A stretch of 36,824 bases of DNA from Gordonia desulfuricans NBRC 100010 (GTDB taxonomy: Bacteria; Actinomycetota; Actinomycetes; Mycobacteriales; Mycobacteriaceae). A model generated the notes under the pieces. That model did no database searches, was not told where the DNA came from, and saw only the letters and a program-made list of their open reading frames with translations. Shown piece by piece: positions 16,510-27,964 of the stretch. Location of the stretch: the NCBI RefSeq assembly GCF_001485495.1, contig NZ_BCNF01000053.1, positions 1-36,824 on the forward strand, in the 5' to 3' direction. The position numbers were made by a program, and so were the translations under genes. Position 1 is the first letter of the stretch; every line of letters begins with the position of its first letter.

Positions 16510-17751
16510 GTGACATCGAGCATCGGCCATCGGCTGACCCGGATGACCGGTCGCGACCCGCATCAGCACGAGCGGGCCGCCACCAGTCTGGAACTGTTCT
16601 ACGATCTCGTCTTCGTCGTGGTCTTCTCGGTCGCGGGCACCCAGGTCGCGCACTATCTCGCCGAGGGGCACTATCGCACCGCGGTCTTCGGATACGTGTT
16701 GTGTACCTTCGCGGCGATCTGGGCGTGGATCAACTTCAGCTGGTTCGCCTCCGCCTTCGACACCGACGACTGGTTCTTCCGGGGTGTGGTGCTGGTCCAG
16801 ATGATCGGCGTGGCGATCCTGGCGCTCGGTGTCAACGACGTCTTCGCCTCGATCGACGCCGACGAGCACGTCGACATCCGGGTCCTGGTGATCGGCTACG
16901 TGGTGATGCGCGTCGGCCTGCTGACGCAGTGGATCCGGGCCGGACTACAGAGCCCGGAATTCCGGCGCACCTGCTTCACCTATGCGATCGCCGTGATCGT
17001 CGCCCAGGTGCTGTGGGTGGTCGTGGCGGTGATCGACCTGGCCCTGTGGCCGACCATCGTCGGCATCCTGATCTGTGCCGCCGTGGAACTGCTCGGCCCG
17101 GTTGTCGCCGAGACCCGCGTCAAGGCCACCCCATGGCATCCGCATCACATCGCCGAGCGCTACTCACTGCTGACCATCATCACCCTCGGTGAGGGTGTGG
17201 TCGGCGTCGTCGCGGTGATGCAGGCGCTCGTCGAGGAGGATGGCTGGACCACCGACACCGCGATCTTCGGCCTGGCCGCCATGGTCATCCCGTTCGCGAT
17301 GTGGTGGCTGTACTTCATCGTGCCCACCGGCGACGCGTTGCACCGGCACCCGGAGAAGTGCTTCCCCTGGGGGTACGGGCACACCCTGATCTTCATGGCC
17401 GCCGCGGCCACCGGTGCCGGACTCGAGGTGGCGGCATTGTGGAGCGAGCATCACGCGAGTATCGGGGCGGGTGCGGTGATCGCCTGTGTGGCCGTCCCAC
17501 TCGGTGTCTACTGCCTTGGCATGCTCACCTTCTACGACTATCTGGTCGGCTTCGACCGGCTGACGCTCTTCGGCGGTGCCGGCGTGATCGCGATCCTCGC
17601 CGCGGCGGTGTGGTCGGCGTCGGCGGGGGTGTCGCTGACGTTTGCCGTCGTCGTGGTGGCGCTCGCGCCACTGTTCCTGGTCGTCGTCGACGAGTTTCTC
17701 GGTGCGCCCCGCCGCGCCCGGGCGGTCGCCGGGCTGTCGGGGACGGAGTAG
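16510..17751 (+). CDS. LtrA family multi-pass membrane protein
   Basis: A 413-residue integral membrane protein of the LtrA family (low temperature requirement A). The family start motif LELFYDLVFVVVFSVAGTQVAH and the later VERYSLLTIITLGEG-like segment (here AERYSLLTIITLGEGVVG) are clear, with about ten or more hydrophobic helices. LtrA was named in Listeria for growth in the cold; its biochemical activity is unknown. The GTG at 16510 is chosen by the leaderless box. It lies between the glycosylation pair and purD, without clear linkage to either. Confidence 0.85.
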   Translation: MTSSIGHRLTRMTGRDPHQHERAATSLELFYDLVFVVVFSVAGTQVAHYLAEGHYRTAVFGYVLCTFAAIWAWINFSWFASAFDTDDWFFRGVVLVQMIGVAILALGVNDVFASIDADEHVDIRVLVIGYVVMRVGLLTQWIRAGLQSPEFRRTCFTYAIAVIVAQVLWVVVAVIDLALWPTIVGILICAAVELLGPVVAETRVKATPWHPHHIAERYSLLTIITLGEGVVGVVAVMQALVEEDGWTTDTAIFGLAAMVIPFAMWWLYFIVPTGDALHRHPEKCFPWGYGHTLIFMAAAATGAGLEVAALWSEHHASIGAGAVIACVAVPLGVYCLGMLTFYDYLVGFDRLTLFGGAGVIAILAAAVWSASAGVSLTFAVVVVALAPLFLVVVDEFLGAPRRARAVAGLSGTE

Positions 17752-17777
17752 TCGCGCGGCCGCCACGGCCCGACCGT

Positions 17778-17790
17778 TAGAGTCGTGGAC
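17778..17790 (+). promoter_or_regulatory. Leaderless-type -10 box of purD
   Basis: TAGAGT at 17778-17783 then 7 bases then GTG at 17791. This favours GTG 17791 over the in-frame GTG at 17785. Confidence 0.6.
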
Positions 17791-19044
17791 GTGCGCGTAC
17801 TCGTGATCGGCTCGGGCGGCCGCGAACATGCCCTCCTGCTTGGTCTCGCCAAGGACCCGTCGGTGACCGACCTCCACGTCGCCCCGGGTAACGCCGGCAC
17901 CGCCGCGGTGGCCACCAACCATGCCGTCGACGTCGCCTCGTCCGACGAGGTGGTGGCCCTGGCGACATCGCTCGCCGCCGACCTGGTGGTGATCGGACCC
18001 GAGGTCCCGCTGGTGCTCGGTGTGGCGGATGCCTTGCGCCACGCCGGTTTCGCCACCTTCGGTCCCGGCAAGGATGCCGCGCGGATCGAGGGGTCCAAGG
18101 CCTTCGCCAAGGACGTCATGGCCGCTGCCGGGGTGCGTACCGCGCACGCCGAGGTGGTCGACAACCCGGCCAACCTCGACGCCGCCCTCGATCGTTTCGG
18201 ACCCACCTGGGTGGTCAAGGACGACGGGCTGGCCGCGGGTAAGGGCGTGGTGGTCACCACCGATCGTGCCGCCGCCCGCGATCACGCCGCCGAATGCCTC
18301 GAGAGCGGCCACCCGGTACTGCTGGAGAGCTTCCTCGACGGCCCCGAGGTCTCCCTGTTCTGCCTCGTCGACGGTGAGACCGTGGTGCCGCTGATCCCGG
18401 CGCAGGACCACAAGCGGGTCGGCGACGGCGACACCGGTCCCAACACCGGCGGCATGGGCGCCTACACGCCGCTGCCGTGGCTCTCCGACGAGATGACCCG
18501 CCGCATCGTCACCGAGGTGGTCGAGCCGGTCGCCGCCGAGATGGTGCGTCGCGGCTGCCCGTTCAACGGTCTGCTCTACGCCGGTCTCGCGATCGGCGCC
18601 GACGGGCCGGCCGTCGTCGAATTCAATTGCCGCTTCGGTGATCCCGAGACGCAGGCGGTGCTGGCGCTGCTGGAGTCGCCGTTGGGACAGGCGCTCGGCG
18701 CCACCGCGGTCGGTACGCTGGGCGACCTGCCGCCGCTGGAGTGGACCGACGGTTCGGCCGTCGTCGTGGTGATCGCCGCCGAGAACTACCCGGGCACCCC
18801 GCGCACCGGAGATGTGATCGCCGGGGCCGACGCCGAGGGTGTCCTGCACGCCGGCACCAAGCGCAATGCGGAGGGGCAGATCGTGTCCGCCGGTGGCCGT
18901 GTCCTCGGCGTGATCGGCGTCGGCGCCGACCTCGAGGCCGCCCGCGCCCAGGCCTACGAGCGGGTCGCCGCGGTGAAGCTGCCCGGCTCGCACCACCGCA
19001 CCGACATCGGCAAGGCCGCCCTGGAAGGCCGGATCTCGCTGTAA
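17791..19044 (+). CDS. purD: Phosphoribosylamine-glycine ligase PurD
   Basis: GAR synthetase, 417 residues, catalysing the second step of de novo purine synthesis: 5-phosphoribosylamine plus glycine and ATP to GAR. The protein begins [16 protein letters not shown], the usual PurD start. The ATP-grasp segments [13 protein letters not shown] and [13 protein letters not shown] are present, as is PNTGGMGAY. Cytosolic, normal length. It appears to be its own transcription unit, ending at a strong hairpin (19062-19093). purB, purC, purS and purQ lie further on, as in M. tuberculosis. Confidence 0.96.
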   Translation: MRVLVIGSGGREHALLLGLAKDPSVTDLHVAPGNAGTAAVATNHAVDVASSDEVVALATSLAADLVVIGPEVPLVLGVADALRHAGFATFGPGKDAARIEGSKAFAKDVMAAAGVRTAHAEVVDNPANLDAALDRFGPTWVVKDDGLAAGKGVVVTTDRAAARDHAAECLESGHPVLLESFLDGPEVSLFCLVDGETVVPLIPAQDHKRVGDGDTGPNTGGMGAYTPLPWLSDEMTRRIVTEVVEPVAAEMVRRGCPFNGLLYAGLAIGADGPAVVEFNCRFGDPETQAVLALLESPLGQALGATAVGTLGDLPPLEWTDGSAVVVVIAAENYPGTPRTGDVIAGADAEGVLHAGTKRNAEGQIVSAGGRVLGVIGVGADLEAARAQAYERVAAVKLPGSHHRTDIGKAALEGRISL

Positions 19045-19061
19045 CACAGGGTGAATCGTGA

Positions 19062-19093
19062 ACCACCCGCCGGCCCTCGGGCCGGCGGGTGGT
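19062..19093. terminator. Strong bidirectional terminator between purD and the esterase
   Basis: The arm at 19062-19075 (ACCACCCGCCGGCC) pairs perfectly with 19080-19093, closing a four-base CTCG loop. The genes on either side converge on it, so it can end both transcripts. No T-run follows. Confidence 0.8.
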
Positions 19094-19123
19094 GTCGTCT
19101 GCGGGCCGTGGGCGGAGGACTGC

Positions 19124-20095
19124 TCAGCGGGCCAGGTTGCGGCCCAGGAACTCCACCTGATCGGGCAGCACGCCGCGCCAGTACCGGTTGGTGTGTCCGC
19201 CGGGGCCGGTGCTGAACACCGGCGGCGGGTGCACCCCGGCCACCCACTGCCGGGTGTAGGTGAAGAACTGGTCGCTGGACCCGATCGAGATCATCAGGGG
19301 GATACGGCGGAACGCATCCTGTTGTCCGAACAGCGAATTGCGCTGATAGTCGTCGAATCCGTCGAAGGCGCGGGCCGGGAAGTTCCGCGGATCGGCCCAC
19401 AGCGCGGGCGAACTCACCGCGATCGCGGTGACCCGCGGCGCGCCCAGCAGCGCACCCAGGCGCAGGGCACCGTAGCCGCCCATCGACCAGCCGAACAGGC
19501 CGATCCGCTCCACCGACAGGTCCAGATCGGGATTCGACCCGAGCATCGGGATGAACTCGTCGAGCACCATCGCGCCACCGTCGGTGCCGTCGGCGCGTGC
19601 ATGCCAGTAGTTGGCCGCGCCGTCGACGGCGGCGATCGCGAACGGTGCGTTGCCGGCGTCGACGTAGGTCTGCAGCACCTTCTGGATGCCCAGTTGCGAG
19701 CTGAAGATGGTGTGTTCGTTGGTGGTGAGGGCGTGGAGCACCACCACGACGGGCAGGGTGCCGGTCACCCCGGTCGGCCGGGCGACGGCCCAGCGGGTGG
19801 GCCGACCGCCCATGTGCGTGGAGTCGAAACTGCCGGTGATCAGCGGGGGGCCGTCGGTGACCGGGGCCGCCGACGTCTCCGACGGGAGCAGGTCGTCGGC
19901 GGCGGACTCCACGCGGCGGTTCTCCACCGTGACGGTGTCGTCGTCGGCGGCACAGCCTGCGAGTCCGAGGGCGGTGAGCCCGAGCCCGGAGGTGAGCACC
20001 GCGCGCCGCGAGACCCGGGCGGGTCCCGACGGGTGGTCGGCAGCCGGGTGCGAGGAGGCGGTGCGGCGGAGCGGCAGCGATCGGTGGCGGGACAT
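19124..20095 (-). CDS. Exported esterase, Tat-type lipoprotein (alpha/beta hydrolase)
   Basis: A 323-residue alpha/beta hydrolase of the S-formylglutathione hydrolase/antigen-85-like group. The N-terminus has SRRAVLTSGLGLTALGLAGC: twin Arg at residues 30-31, a hydrophobic stretch and a lipobox ending at Cys48, so it is predicted to be Tat-exported and lipid-anchored. Ser204 sits in GWSMGGYGALRLG; Asp lies in IGSSDQF and His in GGHTNRYW, so the triad looks complete. The position after purD matches an exported esterase of M. tuberculosis (Rv0774c, from memory). The natural ester is unknown. ATG 20095 is the start; a GTG three codons earlier is possible. Confidence 0.85.
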   Translation of the reverse strand: MSRHRSLPLRRTASSHPAADHPSGPARVSRRAVLTSGLGLTALGLAGCAADDDTVTVENRRVESAADDLLPSETSAAPVTDGPPLITGSFDSTHMGGRPTRWAVARPTGVTGTLPVVVVLHALTTNEHTIFSSQLGIQKVLQTYVDAGNAPFAIAAVDGAANYWHARADGTDGGAMVLDEFIPMLGSNPDLDLSVERIGLFGWSMGGYGALRLGALLGAPRVTAIAVSSPALWADPRNFPARAFDGFDDYQRNSLFGQQDAFRRIPLMISIGSSDQFFTYTRQWVAGVHPPPVFSTGPGGHTNRYWRGVLPDQVEFLGRNLAR

Positions 20096-20175
20096 CGAGT
20101 TCACAGGGTAGTGGGTGTCGCGCCGCCGATCGAGTCGCCCGAGCACCACGGGGACGTGCGCTGTGGCCGAACGGA

Positions 20176-20571
20176 CTACAGCGAATCGATTGCCGCACGC
20201 AGCCGGGTCGCGGCGTCGGCGGCCACGTCGGGCAGGCCGGGGGCGTCGGCGACCTGCACCATGATGTCGGGGTTCATGGCCTCGACGATCACCGCACCGG
20301 GCTGCTCGGTGCTGTCGCGGACGACCACATTGCACGGCAGCAGCAGGCCGATCTGCCGGTCGACGCCGAGGGCACGGTGTGCCAGCTGCGGGTTGCAGGC
20401 ACCGAGGATCAGGTAGTTCTCGATGTCGGCGTCGATCTTCTTCTTCAGCGTCGCGGTCACGTCGATCTCGGTGAGGACGCCGAATCCCTGCCCGGCCAGC
20501 GCCTCCCGGATTCTGGCGACGGCATCGTCGAAGGTGGTCTCGGTCAGGGTGGTGGCGATCGCCAGGTCCAT
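20176..20571 (-). CDS. DUF302 family protein
   Basis: A 131-residue DUF302 protein. The conserved plan is visible: TTFDDAVARIREALAGQGFGVLTEIDV, then ENYLILGACNPQLAHRAL, then LLLPCNVVVRDSTEQPGAVIVEAMNP. The family has no established biochemical function; it often accompanies CsoR-type regulators and sulfur or metal stress genes, which is the case here. It starts 44 bases after the CsoR-family stop on the same strand, with AAAGGA as ribosome binding site, so the two form an operon. Cytosolic, typical length; Cys residues in GACN and LPCN could react with thiols or metals (inference). Confidence 0.82.
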   Translation of the reverse strand: MDLAIATTLTETTFDDAVARIREALAGQGFGVLTEIDVTATLKKKIDADIENYLILGACNPQLAHRALGVDRQIGLLLPCNVVVRDSTEQPGAVIVEAMNPDIMVQVADAPGLPDVAADAATRLRAAIDSL

Positions 20572-20615
20572 GGTGGGTGTCCTTTCGGTGGGTGCCCGGG
20601 TGGGCCGGGGTGCGC

Positions 20616-23247
<2,632 letters not shown>

Positions 23248-23275
23248 GGTGTCTCCTCGGGATTCACGCCGAAAT

Positions 23276-23291
23276 ATACCCAGGGGGGTAT
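23276..23291. promoter_or_regulatory. CsoR-type operator, MMPL promoter, proximal
   Basis: ATACCCAGGGGGGTAT, arms of 6 bases (ATACCC/GGGTAT). It differs from the csoR-like gene's operator at two positions and is 29 bases upstream of the MMPL GTG. Confidence 0.7.
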
Positions 23292-23305
23292 GCAATGAGG
23301 CGAAT

Positions 23306-23321
23306 GTACCCCCGGGGGTAT
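23306..23321. promoter_or_regulatory. CsoR-type operator, MMPL promoter, distal
   Basis: GTACCCCCGGGGGTAT. Its centre is 30 bases from that of the neighbouring site, three helical turns, so both can be bound on one face. Confidence 0.7.
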
Positions 23322-23359
23322 GCCGGATGCAAGCATGCGTCGAGGTCCGACCGGGATCT

Positions 23360-23408
23360 GGCCGGGAGAGGGATCAGGCCGGGAGAGGGATCAGGCGGGC
23401 CGGGATCA
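23360..23408. repeat. 17-bp tandem repeat overlapping a gene end
   Basis: GGCCGGGAGAGGGATCA occurs twice in a row (23360-23376 and 23377-23393), then a shorter GGCGGGCCGGGATCA (23394-23408). The last unit supplies the TCA that is the stop codon of the minus-strand gene. Confidence 0.8.
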
Positions 23409-24161
23409 GGCGGGCCGGGGAGCGCTGACCGGCCGTCCCTTGCCGTCGAAGGCGAGGGCCACCGTCGAGACACCGTCGGTGATCACGCACGACGATGCGC
23501 CCGCGGCGACGGCACCGTCGGCCCGCCACACGATGTGCCAGCCGGTCCGTACCGCGAGCCCGTGGACGGCCACTCGGTGATCGCCCACCGGGATGCCGGC
23601 CAGGAGGCCCGGAAGACAGGCCGCGACCTCGGAGAGTGTGGGTTCACCCGCCTCCGGGCGGCCCGTGTCGGCGCCGGGGCCGGACACGTCGGGGCCGGAC
23701 AGGAGGAACACCCCGTGACGGCCGTCGTCGAGGTCGACGCAGTGGTAGGGGCCGGTCCCGACGATCTGGACCGCCACCGCGCCGATGGTCTCCAGGGTGC
23801 GTGTGACGTCGGTGCCCGCCGTCAGGGGGATCGTCGGTTCCAGCAGTTCGCGCAGCCCCAGACGTTCACCCGCCCGGCGGAGTTCGACGCCCCGGAGGTC
23901 GGCGGGTGAACCGGCCGACGATGGCTCCGCCCAGCCCCATCGCAGGCCGGTCACCGACGCGTCGATCGACGCCACCAGCCATGCATGTGCCTCGATCCGC
24001 CGAGTCGGATCGGCGTTCGCCGAGAACACGATTCGCGGACCGTCCACCACTGTCGTGTACTCGCCGAGGTCGCCGGCGAGGCGCCGGTTCAGGGCGTCGC
24101 GGCGCAATGCGGCGTACCAGGCGCCGCAGTCGGCGGCGGCACGCAAGCCGTCCAGATGCAT
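23406..24161 (-). CDS. Conserved hypothetical protein, possibly DUF6882-like
   Basis: A 251-residue soluble protein with no motif I can firmly name. The region GEYTTVVDGPRIVFSANADPTRRIEAHAWLVASIDASVTGLRWGWAEP resembles DUF6882-type proteins, which have no known function. No signal peptide or membrane helix is seen. The ATG at 24161 is preferred over the GTG at 24170 because TAGCGT (complement of 24169-24174) lies exactly 7 bases before it. It is divergent from a TetR regulator whose start is 129 bases away; the same arrangement (a hypothetical gene, a TetR gene and then purB) is remembered from M. tuberculosis. Confidence 0.7.
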   Translation of the reverse strand: MHLDGLRAAADCGAWYAALRRDALNRRLAGDLGEYTTVVDGPRIVFSANADPTRRIEAHAWLVASIDASVTGLRWGWAEPSSAGSPADLRGVELRRAGERLGLRELLEPTIPLTAGTDVTRTLETIGAVAVQIVGTGPYHCVDLDDGRHGVFLLSGPDVSGPGADTGRPEAGEPTLSEVAACLPGLLAGIPVGDHRVAVHGLAVRTGWHIVWRADGAVAAGASSCVITDGVSTVALAFDGKGRPVSAPRPA

Positions 24162-24290
24162 GCGGCTCACGCTAATCCGTCCTGGACGGTCCGCGGGCGT
24201 GTGTCAGGTGTCCGAACGACCGCCCGCGGGCGGGAGAGAATCCCACGAAAACCGGCCGGTGACCGAGATCACCCTGGCAGCATGGTCGGC

Positions 24291-24884
24291 ATGACATCGG
24301 CGGCGACCCCCAAGGGCACGAGGCGTCGGTCGCAACTGATCGAGGCCGCCGGGACCCTTCTGCTCGAGGGTGGCTTCGATGCCGTCCGCCACCGTGCGGT
24401 GGCCGACCGGGCCGGGATGCCGCTGGCCTCGACCACCTATTACTTCGCCTCCCTCGAGGATCTGCTGGCCGAGGCGGCCGCCTATGTCACCCACAACGAG
24501 CAGGAGGCCATCGCCACCCGCAGCGCCGCGCTCACCCGCCGCAAGCGGGGCGGGCACGCCACCGCGGAGGCGCTGTCGGAGGTCTTCGTCGGTTCGCGGA
24601 CGCCGATCACCGCGCTCGCCGCCCACTACGAGCTCATCGCGCTCGCACCCCGGTATCCGCGGCTGCGGCAGGTGGTGGAGCAACGGCGGGGATTCGTGTC
24701 GTCGGTGCACACCGAGGTGCTCGAGAAGTCCGGCCGGGACTGCGGCCCCGACGACGTCGCCCGCCTGATCGCCGTCGAGGACGGTGCGGTGGTCGGCGCA
24801 CTCGGCTGCGGGGCGGGCTCGCCCTACGATGCGACGCGCGACGCACTCGACGGCGTGATCGACGTACTCGCACCCCGCCGATGA
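24291..24884 (+). CDS. TetR family transcriptional regulator
   Basis: A 197-residue TetR-family repressor. The helix-turn-helix is at about residues 10-55: RRRSQLIEAAGTLLLEGGFDAVRHRAVADRAGMPLASTTYYFASLEDLL, of the TTYYYF type. The C-terminal ligand domain is variable, with a GAVVGALGCG segment. The ligand and target are unknown; the divergent gene at 23406-24161 is the first candidate. An ATG at 24282 is a possible alternative start; at 24291 a weak CAGCAT box lies 7 bases before the codon. A small secreted protein follows, its longest frame overlapping this stop by ATGA. Confidence 0.85.
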   Translation: MTSAATPKGTRRRSQLIEAAGTLLLEGGFDAVRHRAVADRAGMPLASTTYYFASLEDLLAEAAAYVTHNEQEAIATRSAALTRRKRGGHATAEALSEVFVGSRTPITALAAHYELIALAPRYPRLRQVVEQRRGFVSSVHTEVLEKSGRDCGPDDVARLIAVEDGAVVGALGCGAGSPYDATRDALDGVIDVLAPRR

Positions 24885-24979
24885 TCCGCGGTCGGACGGA
24901 GACCGATCGGCGCGACCACGGCGCCGGCGGGCAGACGGCAGCGGACAGACGACCGCAGACAGATGACGGGGGAGAACAG

Positions 24980-25378
24980 ATGACGGGGCGGATTCGACGG
25001 TGGCTGACCACCGTGATCGTCGGTGCGGGGATCGGCCTGGCCGGGATCGGGGCGGGGCCGGCGCAGGCGGCGCCGAGCGGACCGGTGGATCCCGGGGTGC
25101 CGTTCTCCTCGGTGGTCTACGGCACCGGCTGCACGTATTCGCTGGTCTCGCCGGTCAATGCGAGCGGGCTGGTCAGCTTCTACGAGCAGCGTCGCGGATA
25201 CCCGCCGATCCTGATCGGGCGAGCCCAGGCCTACCAGCTGGTCGCGACGGTGTGGTGGACTCCGCGCCGGATCGGTGACCGCATCCTCTACGCCGAGCAG
25301 AACGGGGTGCGCGGGCCGTCGATCGTGGCCCGCGTCCACCAGGGATACGGCTCGGGCGGAGTGTGTTTTGCCCTCTAG
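24980..25378 (+). CDS. Small secreted protein with two cysteines
   Basis: A 132-residue exported protein. GRIRRW, then a hydrophobic stretch and GPAQAAPS give a Sec signal peptide cleaved after AQA. The mature part of about 95 residues has one Cys near its start (GTGCTYSLVS) and one near its end (GGVCFAL), probably a disulfide. It resembles small exported proteins of unknown role in Mycobacteriales. GGGGGAGA (24968-24974) supports ATG 24980. The frame is open further upstream, to an ATG at 24881 overlapping the TetR stop, but that adds a charged N-terminus that would bury the signal peptide. Transcription from the TetR gene is possible. Confidence 0.75.
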   Translation: MTGRIRRWLTTVIVGAGIGLAGIGAGPAQAAPSGPVDPGVPFSSVVYGTGCTYSLVSPVNASGLVSFYEQRRGYPPILIGRAQAYQLVATVWWTPRRIGDRILYAEQNGVRGPSIVARVHQGYGSGGVCFAL

Positions 25379-25457
25379 ACCTCCGGTCGCGGGCGGTCCG
25401 CCGGTGGGCCCGGTGCGCCTGTCGGTGATCTGGGTGAGGGCGTCGCGGGCGCACCAC

Positions 25458-25469
25458 TAGACTGTTCAC
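25458..25469 (+). promoter_or_regulatory. Leaderless-type -10 box of purB
   Basis: TAGACT at 25458-25463, then 6 bases, then GTG at 25470. Confidence 0.65.
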
Positions 25470-26897
25470 GTGCCGAAACCTGCCATCTCCAACGTCCTCG
25501 CGAGCCGCTACGCCTCGGCCGATCTCGTCGAGATCTGGTCGGCGACCAACAAGATCGCCACCGAACGCCGCCTGTGGATCGCCGTCCTGCGGGCCCAGAG
25601 CGACCTCGGGATCGACGTCCCGGAGGGCGCGATCGCCGACTACGAGCGGGTCGTCGACCAGATCGACCTCGCGTCGATCGCCGAGCGTGAACGCGTCACC
25701 CGCCACGACGTGAAGGCGCGCATCGAGGAGTTCAACGCGCTGGCCGGGCACGAGCAGATCCACAAGGGTATGACCAGCCGCGATCTCACCGAGAACGTCG
25801 AGCAGCTGCAGATCCTGCAGTCGCTGCGGTATGTGCACTCCCACGGTGTCGCCGTGCTCGCGCGCATCGTCGAGCGTGCCGCGCAGTACTCGACGGTGGT
25901 GATGGCCGGCCGCAGCCACAACGTCGCCGCCCAGGCCACCACCCTCGGCAAGCGGTTCGCATCGGCCGCCGACGAGCTGATGATCGGCCTGACCCGGCTG
26001 TCGGAGCTGATCGACCGCTACCCGCTGCGCGGGATCAAGGGCCCGATGGGGACCAGCCAGGACATGCTCGACCTGCTCGGCGGGGACGCCGGCAAGCTGG
26101 CCGAACTCGAGTCGCGGGTGGCGACCCACCTCGGATTCGCGCGATCGCTGACCTCGGTCGGCCAGATCTATCCGCGGTCCCTCGACCACGACGTGCTGTC
26201 GGCGCTGGTGCAGGTGGCCGCCGCGCCGTCGTCGCTGGCCCACACCATCCGCCTGATGGCCGGTCACGAGCTGGTCACCGAGGGTTTCCAGCCCGGCCAG
26301 GTCGGGTCGTCGGCAATGCCGCACAAGATGAACACCCGCAGCTGTGAGCGGGTCAACGGCCTGCAGGTGGTGTTGCGCGGATACGCGTCGATGGGTGCCG
26401 AACTCGCCGGGGCCCAGTGGAACGAGGGCGACGTGTTCTGTTCGGTGGTGCGCCGCGTGGCACTGCCCGACGCCTTCTTCGCGATCGACGGCCTGATGGA
26501 GACCTTCCTGACGGTGCTCGCCGAGTTCGGCGCCTACCCGGCCGTGATCGCCAACGAGCTCGACCGCTACCTGCCGTTCCTGGCCACCACCAAGGTGCTG
26601 ATGGCGTCGGTGCGTGCCGGTGTCGGCCGTGAGACCGCCCACGAGGCGATCAAGGAGAACGCCGTCGCCGTCGCCCTGGCGATGCGCGAGGAGGGCCGCG
26701 AGCCCGATCTGCTCGACCGGCTGGCCGCCGACGACCGTATCCCGCTCGACCGCGTGCAGCTCGATGCGCTGCTCGAGGACAAGGAGGCCTTCGTCGGTGC
26801 CGCAGGCCGTCAGGTCGCCGACGTCATCGCCGCCGCCGAGAAGGTCCTCGCCGCCAGCCCGGAGGCCGCCGCCTACACGCCCGCCCCGATCCTCTAG
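25470..26897 (+). CDS. purB: Adenylosuccinate lyase PurB
   Basis: Homotetrameric lyase of 475 residues acting twice in purine synthesis: SAICAR to AICAR plus fumarate, and adenylosuccinate to AMP plus fumarate. The fumarase/aspartase superfamily signature GSSAMPHKMN (flexible loop with the catalytic Ser) is present, as are the KGMTSRDLTENVEQLQ and MAGRSHNVAAQATTLGKR segments. Cytosolic, typical length. The GTG start is set by the leaderless box. It is followed by the first of the two palindromic repeats that bracket the next gene. Confidence 0.96.
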   Translation: MPKPAISNVLASRYASADLVEIWSATNKIATERRLWIAVLRAQSDLGIDVPEGAIADYERVVDQIDLASIAERERVTRHDVKARIEEFNALAGHEQIHKGMTSRDLTENVEQLQILQSLRYVHSHGVAVLARIVERAAQYSTVVMAGRSHNVAAQATTLGKRFASAADELMIGLTRLSELIDRYPLRGIKGPMGTSQDMLDLLGGDAGKLAELESRVATHLGFARSLTSVGQIYPRSLDHDVLSALVQVAAAPSSLAHTIRLMAGHELVTEGFQPGQVGSSAMPHKMNTRSCERVNGLQVVLRGYASMGAELAGAQWNEGDVFCSVVRRVALPDAFFAIDGLMETFLTVLAEFGAYPAVIANELDRYLPFLATTKVLMASVRAGVGRETAHEAIKENAVAVALAMREEGREPDLLDRLAADDRIPLDRVQLDALLEDKEAFVGAAGRQVADVIAAAEKVLAASPEAAAYTPAPIL

Positions 26898-26910
26898 GCC
26901 GTTCGGTCAC

Positions 26911-26988
26911 CCCAGACCCTCCACTTTTGCGCAAACCCACGGGGGTAAAACCCGGGGTATCTGCGTAAGTGTGGAGGGTTTGTCGGTT
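26911..26988. repeat. 78-bp palindromic repeat, left copy
   Basis: Begins CCCAGACCCTCCAC and ends GGTTTGTCGGTT. The arms ACCCTCCACTTTTGCGCA (26916-26933) and TGCGTAAGTGTGGAGGGT (26962-26979) pair with 3 mismatches. It agrees with the right copy at 73 of 78 positions in the same orientation. It can also end purB transcription. Confidence 0.85.
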
Positions 26989-27038
26989 CTGTGGATGGCC
27001 ATCCGGCGTCGACGTCGGATCGTGCGACGCTGCTCGGC

Positions 27039-27953
27039 ATGGATCAGTCCACCGAGATCACACGCCGCGCCGAGGTGCTCGGTCGCGTCGCCACCGATCG
27101 CGTGCTGCAGGCCGTCGTCCGCGACGGTGAACGCGTCCGGCTCTGGCCGGGGACCTTCATGGACTGGCCCGACCACGACGCGCTGAGCACAACCGAGCGG
27201 TACCGGATCACCGCGATCGAGTCCGCGCGCAAGGGCGGACCGAACCGCACGCTCAGTCACGTGTCCGCACTCGCCGTCCACCACGTCCCGATGCTGCGAC
27301 CCGATCTGCGCCGGGTGCACTACATCGCCTCCGCACCGACCCGGCACACCGCCCGGGTCTCGCGACACAACGGAATCCTCCTCGACGACGAGCGCGAGCA
27401 GGTCGAGGGTGTCTGGGTCACGACACGTGAACGAGCGCTGTGCGACGCCGCTCGTCTCGGCACCTTCGAGCAGGCCGTGGCGATGCTCGACGCCGGGCTG
27501 CGGGCCGGCGCCGACCCCGTGCTCATCGACGCGACCATCGAACGGCTCCGCGGTCACGTCGGCGTCGAGCGGCTCCGGTATGCCAACGGCTTCGCCGATG
27601 CGCGGTCGGAGAGCGTGGGGGAGTCGTTCAGCCGTGCGCTCATGGCGGGTATGTCCGATGTCCCGACGCCGGAGCTGCAGGTGGAGATCCGCGACGCGGC
27701 GGGCCGGTCGATCGGTCGCGTCGACTTCCTGATCGGGGGCGTCCTGGTCGGCGAGTTCGACGGCAAGGTCAAGTACAGCGGCACCCTCGGCGACGACCCG
27801 CCGTCGGAGGTGGTCGTCAAGGAGAAGATCCGCGAGGACGCGCTCCGGGCAGAAGGCTATGTCGTCATCCGGTGGACATGGGAGGACCTGCTCGATCCGC
27901 GTCGGTTCCGGGCGGTCCTGCGCAAGGGGATGCGGGCCGCGGGACTGCTCTGA
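27039..27953 (+). CDS. AbiEi-like/DUF559 protein with an intact nuclease motif
   Basis: A 304-residue protein. The N-terminal part (HTTH-like RAEVLGRVATDRVLQ... and the VSALAVHHVP...HYIASAPTRHTARVSRHNG segments) resembles the AbiEi antitoxin-type proteins of actinobacteria. The C-terminal part is a DUF559 (Vsr-like) domain of the PD-(D/E)XK nuclease superfamily: ESVGESFSRALM, D229 in GRVDFLIG, E239 and K243 in GEFDGK, and the later KEKIREDALRAEGYVVIRWTW. The catalytic set looks intact. No partner toxin gene is adjacent, so toxin-antitoxin function is doubtful; a mobile or defence nuclease is an alternative. GACGCT lies 7 bases before ATG 27039. The gene is bracketed by near-identical 78-bp repeats. 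Confidence 0.75.
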   Translation: MDQSTEITRRAEVLGRVATDRVLQAVVRDGERVRLWPGTFMDWPDHDALSTTERYRITAIESARKGGPNRTLSHVSALAVHHVPMLRPDLRRVHYIASAPTRHTARVSRHNGILLDDEREQVEGVWVTTRERALCDAARLGTFEQAVAMLDAGLRAGADPVLIDATIERLRGHVGVERLRYANGFADARSESVGESFSRALMAGMSDVPTPELQVEIRDAAGRSIGRVDFLIGGVLVGEFDGKVKYSGTLGDDPPSEVVVKEKIREDALRAEGYVVIRWTWEDLLDPRRFRAVLRKGMRAAGLL

Positions 27954-27964
27954 GCGTCGGCCCA

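Noticed and set aside
23248..23295. N-terminal extension of the MMPL protein from an upstream ATG
   Set aside because: The extension reads through the CsoR-type operator, while the GTG at 23247 has a good GAGGAGAC site before it.
27039..27953. Complete type IV toxin-antitoxin system
   Set aside because: Only an AbiEi-like/DUF559 protein is seen; no AbiEii nucleotidyltransferase toxin gene is adjacent.
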